Part shown: positions 50,452 through 59,893 of the stretch, piece by piece
Layout: the number at the start of each line of letters is the position of its first letter
How positions within the stretch are numbered: position 1 is the stretch's first letter
Assembly (NCBI GenBank): GCA_045651165.1
Contig: JAZRRX010000013.1
Coordinates: forward strand, 62,001-126,000
Source of the DNA: RGIG4608 sp045651165
GTDB lineage: Bacteria; Bacillota; Clostridia; Oscillospirales; CAG-272
Reading direction: 5' to 3'
Length of the DNA stretch: 64,000 bases
Program-made: the position numbers and the translations under genes
Notes under the pieces: generated by a model
Seen by the model: only the letters and a program-made list of their open reading frames with translations
Told to the model about the DNA's origin: nothing
The model's database searches: none

Positions 50452-51156
50452 ATGTTCCAGACAATGATACAAGAATTTTTGAATAGCATAATCGGTCAAG
50501 GTGAACTTTTTGCACGTCTTGCGTTTGCGGGATTTTGTGGAGCTGTCATCGGACTTGAACGAAGCATCAGAAGAAAGGATGCGGGAATCAAAACACATAT
50601 TATCTTGGCTCTTGGCGCGGCTTTATTTATGATAGTTTCTCAATACGGCTTTGCAGATCTCTCCCTCTCTCCCGAATATGGTGCAGACGCTTCGCGTATC
50701 GCATCCAATATCGTAACAGGTGTTTCATTCCTTTGTGCAGGTGTAATCTTCGTGCGCGGAGCATCCGTTAAAGGTCTTACAACTGCAACAGGAATTTGGA
50801 CAACTGCAGGCATCGGTATGGCTGCAGGTGCTGGAATGTATGGCATCACACTTTTTGCAACACTCCTTATTTTGATAATTCAAATTCTTCTTAACAAAGT
50901 ATCAATCAAAATTGAAACACACTATTCTCTCGAGGTTGAATTGAAAAACCCCGATGATACACCCATCGGTGAAATAATCAAAGAAATTTCAACTCTCGCA
51001 AAAGCAACACCAAACTCAATTAAAATGTCACATAACGGTGATGAAACCATCTATCATTTAAGCTTCAATATAGTACATACCATAAATGAAATTGAGGTTA
51101 TAGAAACACTTAAACAACACAAAACGGTTACCCGTGTTTCATGGTCTGCGCTTTAA
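50452..51156 (+). CDS. MgtC/SapB family membrane protein
   Basis: This 234-residue protein has an N-terminal MgtC domain of about four transmembrane helices (ARLAFAGFCGAVIGLERSIRRKDAGIKTHIILALGAALFM with the conserved GxERxxxxKxAG pattern) and a cytoplasmic C-terminal domain of ACT-like size (HYSLEVELKNPDD onward). MgtC proteins are linked to Mg2+ limitation or ATP synthase inhibition; the role here is not known. GGGAGG fits the ATG at 50452. A terminator follows. Confidence 0.88.
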   Translation: MFQTMIQEFLNSIIGQGELFARLAFAGFCGAVIGLERSIRRKDAGIKTHIILALGAALFMIVSQYGFADLSLSPEYGADASRIASNIVTGVSFLCAGVIFVRGASVKGLTTATGIWTTAGIGMAAGAGMYGITLFATLLILIIQILLNKVSIKIETHYSLEVELKNPDDTPIGEIIKEISTLAKATPNSIKMSHNGDETIYHLSFNIVHTINEIEVIETLKQHKTVTRVSWSAL

Positions 51157-51163
51157 ATGTTTT

Positions 51164-51193
51164 AAAATCCCGAGAAAATCTCGGGATTTTTTG
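51164..51193 (+). terminator. Terminator after the MgtC gene
   Basis: The stem AAATCCCGAGA/TCTCGGGATTT with an AA loop is followed by Ts. Confidence 0.9.
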
Positions 51194-51200
51194 TTTTCTC

Positions 51201-51229
51201 TTGCATTTTATCCATAATTGTGATATAAT
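51201..51229 (+). promoter_or_regulatory. Promoter of trkA-trkH
   Basis: TTGCAT (51201-51206) and TATAAT (51224-51229) are separated by 17 bases. Confidence 0.68.
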
Positions 51230-51279
51230 TCTATCTAATAATGGATAATTTCGCTTTTTTGCGAAGATTGGAGTAATTT

Positions 51280-52638
51280 ATGAACATTACAATAGTTGGG
51301 TGCGGAAAAATAGGTCGCTCGATGGTGGAAATACTTACCGCCGAAGGACATGACGTTCTTGTAATCGATAACGATCCCACCGTTCTTAACAAAACAACGG
51401 ATATCTATGACGTTATGGGAGTGTGCGGAAATGCAGTTGACTGCGACACACTCACAGAAGCCAATGTAAATAATACCGATATTCTTGTTGCCACTACGGA
51501 CTCTGATGAAATGAATATGCTTTCATGCTTTCTTGCTAAAAAGCTTGGTGCGAAGCACACTGTAGCTAGAATAAGAAACCCCGAATATAATGACCAAAGT
51601 CTTGGATTTTTGCGTCAACATCTTAATCTTTCAATATCATTGAATCCGGAGTTTCTTGTAGCTGAAGAAATTGCTAACATACTACAGCTTCCATCTGCAG
51701 TAAAGATAGAACGTTTTTCGCGCAGAAATATCGAAATGGTGGAGATAATTCTACCACAAGATTGCCCTCTTGATGGTATCAATCTTATCAAAATGAGAGA
51801 AAAATACAGAGCAAATTACCTTATTTGCACCGTTCAAAGAGATAATAAAGTATTTATTCCCGATGGACATTTTGTACTAAAACAAGGTGATAGAATAGGA
51901 CTTGTTGCAACTCACAGTGAGATTGCAAAACTCCTTGGATGGCTTGGACTCCTTCGCAAGCAAGCCAAGAGCGTTATGATTCTCGGTGGAGGCAAAACAT
52001 CCTACTATCTTGCTAAAAAGTTAATAAATCTTGGAGTTGACGTTAAAATCATTGAAGAACGTATAGAGAGATGCGAATTTCTCGCCTCCGAACTCCCAGA
52101 AGCTGTAATTATTCACGGTGACGGAGCTCAACAAGAGCTCCTTTTGGAAGAGGGTATCTCCTCAATGGATGCTTTTGTTTGTCTTACAGGTATGGATGAA
52201 GAAAACATAATGCTTTCAATCTATGCATCAATGCAAAATGTTCCTAAGGTAGTTGCCAAAATCAACCGCGAAGAACTTTTAACCATGGCAGAAAAGCTTG
52301 GAGTTGAAACGATAGTATCACCCGCGGCACTCACAACTAACATTATAGTTCGTTACGCGCGTGCGCTTGAAAACACTAAAGGCTCCAACGTTGAAACACT
52401 TTATAAGCTTATGGACGGCAAGGCAGAAGCACTTGAATTTAATGTTAAGTCCGATTCCTCAGTTATAGGAATACCATTTAAAAATATTAAACTCAAGCCC
52501 AATGTTCTTATTGCCGGTATCACGCGTGGAAGAAGCACAATAATTCCCTCCGGTAACGATATGATTATGTCGGGGGACAGAGTAATAGTAATATCTGCAG
52601 AACAGCGTCTTCACGACCTTGATGATATTCTTCTTTAA
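51280..52638 (+). CDS. trkA: Trk potassium uptake regulatory subunit TrkA
   Basis: TrkA is the cytosolic NAD(H)/ATP-sensing gating ring of the Trk K+ channel. The 452-residue protein has two full RCK units: the first begins NITIVGCGKIGRSMVEIL, the second MILGGGKTSYYLAKKLINLGVDVKIIEE; each has an N and a C subdomain. The size equals the two-domain TrkA rather than the short KtrA. trkH follows 10 bases later. GGAG precedes the ATG. Confidence 0.95.
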   Translation: MNITIVGCGKIGRSMVEILTAEGHDVLVIDNDPTVLNKTTDIYDVMGVCGNAVDCDTLTEANVNNTDILVATTDSDEMNMLSCFLAKKLGAKHTVARIRNPEYNDQSLGFLRQHLNLSISLNPEFLVAEEIANILQLPSAVKIERFSRRNIEMVEIILPQDCPLDGINLIKMREKYRANYLICTVQRDNKVFIPDGHFVLKQGDRIGLVATHSEIAKLLGWLGLLRKQAKSVMILGGGKTSYYLAKKLINLGVDVKIIEERIERCEFLASELPEAVIIHGDGAQQELLLEEGISSMDAFVCLTGMDEENIMLSIYASMQNVPKVVAKINREELLTMAEKLGVETIVSPAALTTNIIVRYARALENTKGSNVETLYKLMDGKAEALEFNVKSDSSVIGIPFKNIKLKPNVLIAGITRGRSTIIPSGNDMIMSGDRVIVISAEQRLHDLDDILL

Positions 52639-52648
52639 GAGGTAATTT

Positions 52649-54094
52649 ATGAATAACAAAATGATATTTTCCACACTTGGAAAGTTAACTGTTTCCGAAG
52701 CAGTATTGATGATATTCCCTCTTATAACTGCACTCATTTACGGTGAAAAACAAACCGCAATAGCATTTTTAATCTCAATCGGAATTGTAGGAATAATTGG
52801 ATTTTCTCTATACTTCGGTTGCAAAACAAAAAACAAGGTGATATTTGCCAAAGAAGGATTTATCATCGTTGCATTCAGCTGGCTTATCATGTCTGCTATA
52901 GGAGCTATACCATTTGTACTCAGTGGAGATATTCCCTCTTACATTGATGCGTTCTTTGAAACTGTAAGTGGATTTACCACAACGGGCGCAACAATACTTC
53001 GTGATGTTGAGGTGCTTTCAAAAGGTGCACTTTTTTGGCGTAGCTTCACACACTGGGTAGGTGGCATGGGAGTTCTTGTGTTCGTAATGGCAGTCCTTCC
53101 CTCTATTTCTGACCGCTCTATACACATTATGAGAGCAGAGATGCCTGGCCCCATCGTTGGTAAAATAGTGCCACGAGCAAGGCAAACAGCAAGAATACTT
53201 TATGTTATCTATTTTGCAATGACTGTATTCGAAACAATACTCTTGTTGGTTGGTGGAATGCCATTATTCGACAGTATTGTTCACGCATTCGGTACTGCCG
53301 GAACGGGTGGATTTGGAATTAAAGGTGATAGTATCGCTTCATACAGTCCATATCTTCAATGGGTAATAACAATCTTTATGTTTTTGTTTGGAGTAAACTT
53401 CAACCTTTATTATCTTATATTGATGAAAAAATTCCGAATTGCCATCAAAAGTGGGGAGTTTTGGGCATATTTTGGCATAACTGCAGCAGCAACAGCTATA
53501 ATTTGCATCAATATTTTTCCTATGTATAACAATTTCGGTGATGCAATTCGTACTTCGGCTTTTCAAACAGCATCAATAATAACCACAACCGGATTTTCAA
53601 CCGTTGACTTTAACCTTTGGCCAACCCTTTCAAAAACCATAATTATGATGCTTATGTTCGTTGGTGCATGCGCCGGGTCCACAGGCGGTGGATTTAAAGT
53701 AACTCGCATTGTAATGCTTTTTAAATCCATAAAGCAAGAGTTAAGAAGAATGATCCACCCCCGTTCTGTGTCAGCAGTAAATTTTGAGGGCAAGGCGTTG
53801 GACAAAATTACTTTAAATAGTGTAAGCACATATCTCGCAGTATATCTGGTTTCCTTCATCGCGATTGTTCTTATTATATCATTCGAACCATTCGATTTTG
53901 AAACTACGTTTTCTGCGGCCTTGAGTTGCTTTAATAATATAGGACCCGGTATTGGAGCTGTAGGCCCAATGGGAAGCTTTGCAAATTACACCGATTTTTC
54001 TAAAATGATTCTTTCTCTCGCAATGCTTCTTGGTCGTCTTGAAATTTATCCCCTTCTTATCGCACTTACTCCAAGCACTTGGACAAAAAAATAA
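52649..54094 (+). CDS. trkH: Trk potassium uptake channel subunit TrkH
   Basis: This 481-residue membrane protein is the ion-conducting subunit. It has the four repeated P-loop segments of the family, visible as SGFTTTGATIL, GTAGTGGFGIKG, TTTGFSTVDFNLWP and NNIGPGIGAVGPMGSF, which form the selectivity filter. It follows trkA and overlaps, by about 16 bases, a frame extension of the next gene. Confidence 0.94.
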   Translation: MNNKMIFSTLGKLTVSEAVLMIFPLITALIYGEKQTAIAFLISIGIVGIIGFSLYFGCKTKNKVIFAKEGFIIVAFSWLIMSAIGAIPFVLSGDIPSYIDAFFETVSGFTTTGATILRDVEVLSKGALFWRSFTHWVGGMGVLVFVMAVLPSISDRSIHIMRAEMPGPIVGKIVPRARQTARILYVIYFAMTVFETILLLVGGMPLFDSIVHAFGTAGTGGFGIKGDSIASYSPYLQWVITIFMFLFGVNFNLYYLILMKKFRIAIKSGEFWAYFGITAAATAIICINIFPMYNNFGDAIRTSAFQTASIITTTGFSTVDFNLWPTLSKTIIMMLMFVGACAGSTGGGFKVTRIVMLFKSIKQELRRMIHPRSVSAVNFEGKALDKITLNSVSTYLAVYLVSFIAIVLIISFEPFDFETTFSAALSCFNNIGPGIGAVGPMGSFANYTDFSKMILSLAMLLGRLEIYPLLIALTPSTWTKK

Positions 54095-54111
54095 TTCACA
54101 AGGGAGATTGT

Positions 54112-55050
54112 ATGGTTAAAAGAGTATCAAGCAAAAATGGACTTATAGAATTGTTTAGATTTTTGTGTGCAATATGGGTTGCATATTATCACGAATATTT
54201 TCCTATTCTTTCGGATAAATTCGATGGAGTAAACATTTCAGTTGACTTTTTCTTTATGGTTACGGGACTTTTTTTCCTAAAATCCATAGAAAAATACAGA
54301 GAGCAGTCATTTTGGAAAGGCACTAAATTTATATTTTGGAGCAGAACAAAAAGGTTTATAGTTCCCCTAATAATTGCAGCACTTTCTGTTCTTTGGTGCA
54401 ATTTGATGATTGAACTCACGTTTAACGGATTAAACTTCCCCTTCATATATTTGTGGTTCTTTGTGGCACAATTTATATTCTTATCTTTATTCTATTTAAT
54501 TCTTAAAAACACCAAGCGCATGTCCACATTCAACATAATTTGTGTTGTTATCATATGTCTCTCAATGTCATTTTTCAAATTGGGGCTTACAGGACTTGAT
54601 ATTTTTGCCAGAGGTCCTGCTATGCTCGCTTTGGGTATGCTCTTGTCACAGGTTCCCGAGATAAATATAAAAGCAAAGAGCGAAGCTAAATCTCAAAGGC
54701 TTAATTTAACAGTAAATATTATTGGCTTTACAGTTGCGGCACTTGCATTTTTATACCTTGCTTATTTACCAAAATTTCAGATTTGGAAATTGCATCTTTT
54801 CACATGTATAGTTTGCCCCACGTTGTTATACTTTGCAAAACAAATTCCCGTGCGCAGCAAATTCTTGAACTTCCTTGGTGAATGCAGTATATACATATAC
54901 TTGGCTCAATGCCCAATTTTATTGCATCACTTCTATATAAGCGACCACTCCCCAGATCAATTTCCTCTTCTTTGTGTTTGTGCAGTTGCCTTTTTAATAA
55001 TAAACAGGGTAGCTAATAAACTATTGAACAAAAGACGAGTAATAGCTTAG
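54112..55050 (+). CDS. Acyltransferase family membrane protein
   Basis: This 312-residue protein has about ten hydrophobic helices and the start pattern of acyltransferase-3 (GLIELFRFLCAIWVAYYHEYF, including the FRFL and HE elements). Members acylate surface sugars. The substrate is unknown. AAGGGAG fits the ATG at 54112, so a frame extension to 54079 overlapping trkH is rejected. It is 17 bases after trkH, probably in the same transcript, and ends at a terminator. Confidence 0.82.
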   Translation: MVKRVSSKNGLIELFRFLCAIWVAYYHEYFPILSDKFDGVNISVDFFFMVTGLFFLKSIEKYREQSFWKGTKFIFWSRTKRFIVPLIIAALSVLWCNLMIELTFNGLNFPFIYLWFFVAQFIFLSLFYLILKNTKRMSTFNIICVVIICLSMSFFKLGLTGLDIFARGPAMLALGMLLSQVPEINIKAKSEAKSQRLNLTVNIIGFTVAALAFLYLAYLPKFQIWKLHLFTCIVCPTLLYFAKQIPVRSKFLNFLGECSIYIYLAQCPILLHHFYISDHSPDQFPLLCVCAVAFLIINRVANKLLNKRRVIA

Positions 55051-55057
55051 TTAAATA

Positions 55058-55096
55058 AAAGAACGGCGGAAAATTTCCGCCGTTCTTTTATTTTTT
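55058..55096. terminator. Terminator between the acyltransferase gene and gtrA
   Basis: The perfect stem AAAGAACGGCGGAAA/TTTCCGCCGTTCTTT serves convergent genes from both sides. Confidence 0.92.
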
Positions 55097-55570
55097 CTTA
55101 AAAACTATATATTTGCTTATAAGATAATTTGTAATAATAACCGCTACGCTTGCCACAATCTTCGACCAAAGGTCTGCAGTAAAGGTCAAAATCAACTTGA
55201 ACGGAACGTAATTAAGTGTGTTAAGCAACCAAACTGTGCCAAAAGTGAGCAAGGTATCAAGACCTAATGTGCCCACTCTTGCAAGAGCAAATTGAGAAAG
55301 CTCGCGCGCGGTCTCTTTTTTAGTTGTTCCAGAAGCATTAAATACCCATTTTTTGTTGGTAAAGAATGCAACTAGCACTCCTGCAATCCATTGAAGTATC
55401 TGTGCAGCAAGACGAATGGCATTAAATCTTGGCTCGCTGGGGGATATTCCACCGATATACTCGGCAGCAAGTAAAATGCTAAAATAAACACACCACGACA
55501 CCAAAGTTGTAATAACGCCAAAGAAAATATAAGTGATTATTTCTCGATGTTTTTTAAACAAATCCTTCAT
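55088..55570 (-). CDS. GtrA family membrane protein
   Basis: This 160-residue protein has four transmembrane helices and the GtrA motifs (YIFFGVITTLVSWCVYF and a later FFTNKKWVFN). GtrA proteins are thought to move lipid-linked sugars or are associated with cell-wall glycosylation. Its place as the last gene in a cysE-cysS operon behind a T-box is unexpected and may be accidental. It starts 8 bases after cysS. Confidence 0.87.
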   Translation of the reverse strand: MKDLFKKHREIITYIFFGVITTLVSWCVYFSILLAAEYIGGISPSEPRFNAIRLAAQILQWIAGVLVAFFTNKKWVFNASGTTKKETARELSQFALARVGTLGLDTLLTFGTVWLLNTLNYVPFKLILTFTADLWSKIVASVAVIITNYLISKYIVFKKK

Positions 55571-55578
55571 TTTGCACC

Positions 55579-57024
55579 TTAAGAAAGCTTATATGTTGTT
55601 CCTGCAGATGTATCAACAAGAGTAATTCCCTTGTCTGCAAGATATTGTCTAATTTCATCTGCACGAGCAAAATTCTTTTCCTTCTTTGCCATTTTTCTTT
55701 CTTCGATGAGCGCTTCAACCTCGCGAGCAAGCTCCTCGGATACGCCCTCGGGAGCTGCAAGCGCCTTCTTTGCTTCCTCTTCCATCTTCGCACGAAGTGC
55801 ATTAGCATGACCGATGAGGTCAAGAGAAAGAACTCTATCAAAATCAGCAATAAGAGCAAGCTTTGTAGCATCGTTTGTCTTTGCTTTAAGTACATCATAA
55901 AGTGCAGTTACTGCCAAGGATGTAAGCAAATCGTTATCCATAGCATCTGTAAATCTTGTTTTAAGAGCCGCAAATGCCTCGGCATCCACTTCTCCACCCT
56001 CTTTGAGAGTTGCAATCTTTGCAATAAGTTTGCCATAGGCAATTTTTGCGTTATCAAGATTTTCATAGCTGAATACAAGGTTCTTTCTATAATGGCTCTG
56101 CATACAGAAGAAACGATATTCCATTGGGTCATAACCCTTGGATTCAAGCAAAGAAACTGTCAAGAATTCACCAGTTGACTTACTCATCTTACCACTATTT
56201 GTGTTAAGGTGAAGAACGTGGAACCAATAGTTACACCACTTGTGTCCAATATATGCTTCACTCTGTGCAATTTCGTTTGTATGGTGGGGGAACGCGTTAT
56301 CAATACCACCACAGTGAATGTCGAGTTTATCGCCAAGATGCTTCATACTAATGCATGAGCATTCGATATGCCAACCGGGGTAACCTACACCCCACGGAGA
56401 ATCCCACTTGAGTGCCTGATCTTCAAATTTTGACTTTGTGAACCAAAGAACGAAGTCGTTCTTATTTCTCTTATTTGTATCCTCTTCAACGCCCTCACGA
56501 ACACCAACAGCAAGGTCTTCTTCCTTGAAATCGTTGAAAATATAGTATTTTTCAAGCTTAGATGTGTCAAAATATACGTTTCCGCCTGTAAAATATGCAT
56601 ATCCCTTTTCGATAAGTCCCTCAATTACTTTGATGAATTCATCAACGCAACCTGTTGCAGGCTCAACGATATCGGGAGTTTTTATATTCAATTTATCGCA
56701 ATCGGAGAAGAAAGCATCTGTATAGAATTTTGCAATTTCCATAACGGATTTGTTCTCTCTCTTTGCGCCCTTGAGCATCTTATCCTCACCCTCATCGGCA
56801 TCGGAAGCAAGATGTCCAACGTCAGTAATATTCATAACGCGAGTTACGTCATAACCAACGTAGCGGAAGTACTTTTCAAGCACGTCTTCCATAATGTATG
56901 AACGAAGATTTCCAATATGAGCAAAGTGATATACTGTAGGGCCACATGTATACATGCTAACCTTTCCAGGCTCATTGGGAACAAATTCTTCTCTTTGTCT
57001 TGTAGCTGTGTTATAAAGCTTCAT
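55579..57024 (-). CDS. cysS: Cysteinyl-tRNA synthetase
   Basis: CysS charges tRNA-Cys. The 481-residue class I enzyme shows the zinc Cys in MYTCGPTVY, the HIGH motif in HFAHIGNLR, the zinc site IECSCISMKHLG, and KMSKS (GKMSKSTGEF). The C-terminal anticodon-binding part and normal length suggest a complete enzyme. It lies 12 bases after cysE in the T-box operon. Confidence 0.96.
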   Translation of the reverse strand: MKLYNTATRQREEFVPNEPGKVSMYTCGPTVYHFAHIGNLRSYIMEDVLEKYFRYVGYDVTRVMNITDVGHLASDADEGEDKMLKGAKRENKSVMEIAKFYTDAFFSDCDKLNIKTPDIVEPATGCVDEFIKVIEGLIEKGYAYFTGGNVYFDTSKLEKYYIFNDFKEEDLAVGVREGVEEDTNKRNKNDFVLWFTKSKFEDQALKWDSPWGVGYPGWHIECSCISMKHLGDKLDIHCGGIDNAFPHHTNEIAQSEAYIGHKWCNYWFHVLHLNTNSGKMSKSTGEFLTVSLLESKGYDPMEYRFFCMQSHYRKNLVFSYENLDNAKIAYGKLIAKIATLKEGGEVDAEAFAALKTRFTDAMDNDLLTSLAVTALYDVLKAKTNDATKLALIADFDRVLSLDLIGHANALRAKMEEEAKKALAAPEGVSEELAREVEALIEERKMAKKEKNFARADEIRQYLADKGITLVDTSAGTTYKLS

Positions 57025-57036
57025 TTTTTACCTCTT

Positions 57037-57594
57037 TTATGTTAAATAATTTTTTTTCGTTATTATTCTTACGGGCACACCAACCGCGGTAGCACCATCG
57101 GGTATATCACACAAAACCACCGCATTTGCGCCAATTTTTGCGTTATTTCCTATTTCTATATTGCCAAGTATCTTTGCCCCCGCACCAACAAAAACGTTAT
57201 TGTGGAGCGTTGGATGCCGCTTGCCTCGCTCTATTCCCCTGCCTCCGAGCGTTACTCCGTGAAAAATCGTGCAATCATCACCGATTATAGCCGTTTCACC
57301 TATCACAACTCCACTTCCGTGGTCGATAAGCAATCCCTTTCCAATAAATGCGGCGGGATGTATTTCAATTCCCGTGAAAAATCGCGCAATCTGACTTATA
57401 AGTTTTGCCAAAAATTTAAAACCATTTATATAGAACAAATGCGCAATTCGATATGACCAAATTGCATGAATACCTTGATTTGTAAGAACAATTTCAAGTT
57501 TTCCCCTTGACGCAGGATCTCTCTTTTCTACTACCTCAATATCATATTTTATTATTGTCCATATATTTTTTACTTCCTCAATTACTTTTATCAT
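57037..57594 (-). CDS. cysE: Serine O-acetyltransferase
   Basis: This enzyme makes O-acetylserine, the precursor of cysteine. The 185-residue protein has an N-terminal helical part and the left-handed beta-helix repeat region (GKGLLIDHGSGVVIGETAIIGDDCTIFHGVTLGGRGIERGKRHPTLHNNVFVGAGAKILG), with the active-site His in IDHGSG. This short form is typical of Firmicutes. GGAGG fits the ATG at 57594; the frame is open further upstream into the T-box and is rejected. Confidence 0.92.
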   Translation of the reverse strand: MIKVIEEVKNIWTIIKYDIEVVEKRDPASRGKLEIVLTNQGIHAIWSYRIAHLFYINGFKFLAKLISQIARFFTGIEIHPAAFIGKGLLIDHGSGVVIGETAIIGDDCTIFHGVTLGGRGIERGKRHPTLHNNVFVGAGAKILGNIEIGNNAKIGANAVVLCDIPDGATAVGVPVRIITKKNYLT

Positions 57595-57605
57595 AATTGC
57601 CTCCG

Positions 57606-57838
57606 TAAAAAAATCCTCTGCACCCCAACGGGTGCAGAGGCATAAAAAACGCGGTTCCACTCTGCTTAGGAGAAAATTAATATCTCCCATCTCTTACCTC
57701 TTAACGCAAGGGGCGTCCGTCCGTTTCTTGACGGAATCTCAGAAGTGCACAAGCCGTATTTATCAACGCGCCTCGCAACCTATGGGCGCGCTCTCTGTGT
57801 GATAAAAAAATCGGTTTCTTCTTCGTCATCGACTTTAT
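57606..57838 (-). promoter_or_regulatory. T-box leader, probable Cys specificity
   Basis: The leader has the T-box sequence AGAGTGGAACCGCG (57650-57663, minus strand) and then a GC-rich terminator (CCTCTGCACCC/GGGTGCAGAGG, 57612-57640) with a T-run. A likely specifier is TGC (57747-57749) in TTGTGCACTT, which reads Cys and fits the genes controlled, cysE-cysS. Uncharged tRNA-Cys would favour the antiterminator. The specifier is placed by context, not by folding. Confidence 0.88.
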
Positions 57839-57844
57839 ATAAGC

Positions 57845-57873
57845 ATTATACTCAATTTTTTATTATTTGTAAA
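57845..57873 (-). promoter_or_regulatory. Promoter of the T-box operon
   Basis: On the minus strand, TTTACA (57868-57873) and TATAAT (57845-57850) are separated by 17 bases. Confidence 0.85.
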
Positions 57874-57888
57874 TAGTTTTGCAAAAAA

Positions 57889-59685
57889 TTATTTATCTTC
57901 TTCGGGAAGAAGTGCGATACCAAGCTCTGCCAAAGTCTTCTCATCCTGAGGAGCAGGACATTTACTCATAAGCTCACTTGCATTCTGTACCTTCGGGAAT
58001 GCAATAACATCACGAAGACTATCCGCCTCAGTCATAACCATAGCAAGACGGTCAAGACCCATACCTGAGCCACCATGAGGAGGTGCACCGTATTTATATG
58101 CTTCTACAAGGAAGCCGAATTTAGCATCAATTTCTTCGGGTATAAGACCGAGCGCCTTGAACATCTTTTCTTGAAGCTGCCAGTCAGTGATACGGATAGA
58201 ACCTGAAAGAAGCTCTGTACCGTTAAGTACCATATCATAGCATCTTGCATAAACCTTACCAGGATCACTTTCAAGGTAGGGCAAGCACTCTTCAAGAGGC
58301 ATTGTAAAGGGGTGGTGCATAGCATCCCAGTGCTCAGTTTCTTCGTTCCATTCGAAGAATGGGAATTCTGTAATCCACAAGAAGTTGAATACGCCTGTAG
58401 GAACAAGGTCAAGCTTTCTTGCAACGATTTGACGAAGCGCACCAAGAGTAGGAAGAACAACCTTGTTCTTATCAGCACAGATAAGGAGAACGTCGCCCTT
58501 TTCAAGTCCAACAGTTGTATAGATGGCATTAAGCTCATCTTCTGTCATAAACTTAGCAAATGAACAGTTAGGAGCATCATCTACCCAACGAACATAAGCA
58601 AGTCCCTTTGCGCCAATGCCCTTTGCGTGTTCGGTGAGCTTATCAATTTCTTTTCTTGTAAGAGTAGCAGCACCGCCCTTAGCAACGATACCACGAACGC
58701 TACCACCCATCTCAAGTGCAGATTTGAATACTACGAATTCACTATTCTTAACTGCATCGGAAATATCGATAATTTCCATGCCGTATCTTGTGTCGGGCTT
58801 GTCAGAGCCGTAACGATTCATAGCTTCAGTATATGTCATTCTCTGCATAGGAAGTTGAATATCAACACCAAGAGTTTCCTTAAACGCGCGCTGAATGAAT
58901 CCTTCATTCATGCCCATAATATCTTCCTGTGTTGCGAAAGACATCTCAAGGTCAATCTGTGTAAACTCGGGTTGACGGTCTGCACGAAGGTCTTCGTCAC
59001 GGAAGCAACGAGCTAGCTGAATGTAACGGTCAAAGCCGGAAAGCATAAGCAACTGCTTGTAAATCTGAGGTGACTGAGGAAGAGCATAAAAGCTACCCTT
59101 ATGAATACGAGAAGGAATGATGTAGTCACGCGCGCCCTCTGGCGTGGGCTTAATCATCATAGGAGTTTCAATTTCAAAGAAACCGTTCTCGTAATAGTAT
59201 TCTCTTGCGATGCGTGCGATATCGTGGCGCATCTTAATATTTCTTTGAAGCTCTGGACGACGAAGATCAACGTAACGATACTTAAGAGCTGTTTCGTCTT
59301 TTACTTTCTTATTGTCATTTACTTCAAATGGAGGTGTTTGAGCAACGGAAAGAATCTTAAATTCCTTAACGTAAACCTCAAGCATACCTGTGGGGAGATT
59401 GGGGTTAATAGCTCCCTCTCCTCTATATCTAACTGTACCATGAGCGCAAACAACGTATTCAGCACGGCAGGAGAATGCCTTGTCAAAGATTTCTCTGTCG
59501 GTTGTGTCGTCAAATGCGAGCTGAACGATACCTGTTCTGTCACGAAGGTCGATAAAGATGAGCGCGCCAAGGTCTCTTTGTCTTTGAACCCAACCCATTA
59601 CGCAAACATCCTTGCCAATATATTCTTCAGTGAGATGTGCACAATAGCACGTTCTCTTGTCATTATTACTTAAAAATTCTGCCAT
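57889..59685 (-). CDS. aspS: Aspartyl-tRNA synthetase
   Basis: AspS charges tRNA-Asp. The 598-residue bacterial-type class II enzyme has an N-terminal OB-fold anticodon domain (VCVMGWVQRQRDLGALIFIDLRDRTGIVQ), the motif 2 loop CFRDEDLRADRQPEFTQIDLEMSF, an inserted GAD domain (about 290-410), and motif 3 GGSGMGLDRLAMVM. Length and domain order are normal. It is a single gene upstream of the T-box operon's promoter. Confidence 0.96.
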   Translation of the reverse strand: MAEFLSNNDKRTCYCAHLTEEYIGKDVCVMGWVQRQRDLGALIFIDLRDRTGIVQLAFDDTTDREIFDKAFSCRAEYVVCAHGTVRYRGEGAINPNLPTGMLEVYVKEFKILSVAQTPPFEVNDNKKVKDETALKYRYVDLRRPELQRNIKMRHDIARIAREYYYENGFFEIETPMMIKPTPEGARDYIIPSRIHKGSFYALPQSPQIYKQLLMLSGFDRYIQLARCFRDEDLRADRQPEFTQIDLEMSFATQEDIMGMNEGFIQRAFKETLGVDIQLPMQRMTYTEAMNRYGSDKPDTRYGMEIIDISDAVKNSEFVVFKSALEMGGSVRGIVAKGGAATLTRKEIDKLTEHAKGIGAKGLAYVRWVDDAPNCSFAKFMTEDELNAIYTTVGLEKGDVLLICADKNKVVLPTLGALRQIVARKLDLVPTGVFNFLWITEFPFFEWNEETEHWDAMHHPFTMPLEECLPYLESDPGKVYARCYDMVLNGTELLSGSIRITDWQLQEKMFKALGLIPEEIDAKFGFLVEAYKYGAPPHGGSGMGLDRLAMVMTEADSLRDVIAFPKVQNASELMSKCPAPQDEKTLAELGIALLPEEDK

Positions 59686-59834
59686 ATTAGTCTTCCTTTC
59701 CTTGCTAAAAGCAAAGCAAAATTTATCACTTTACATTATAAAACAGATTTCTATAAAAGTCAATATTTATTGATGATTTAGTGTGTAAATTTTGATTTAT
59801 CGGTGACGGGCGATTCGTGTTTTTTATTAATGTG

Positions 59835-59863
59835 TTGACTTATATTACATAACGTGATATAAT
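59835..59863 (+). promoter_or_regulatory. Promoter of the 586-residue CxxC protein gene
   Basis: TTGACT (59835-59840) and TATAAT (59858-59863) are separated by 17 bases. Confidence 0.78.
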
Positions 59864-59893
59864 CATCCTACAATATAACCAAGGAGGTATATT

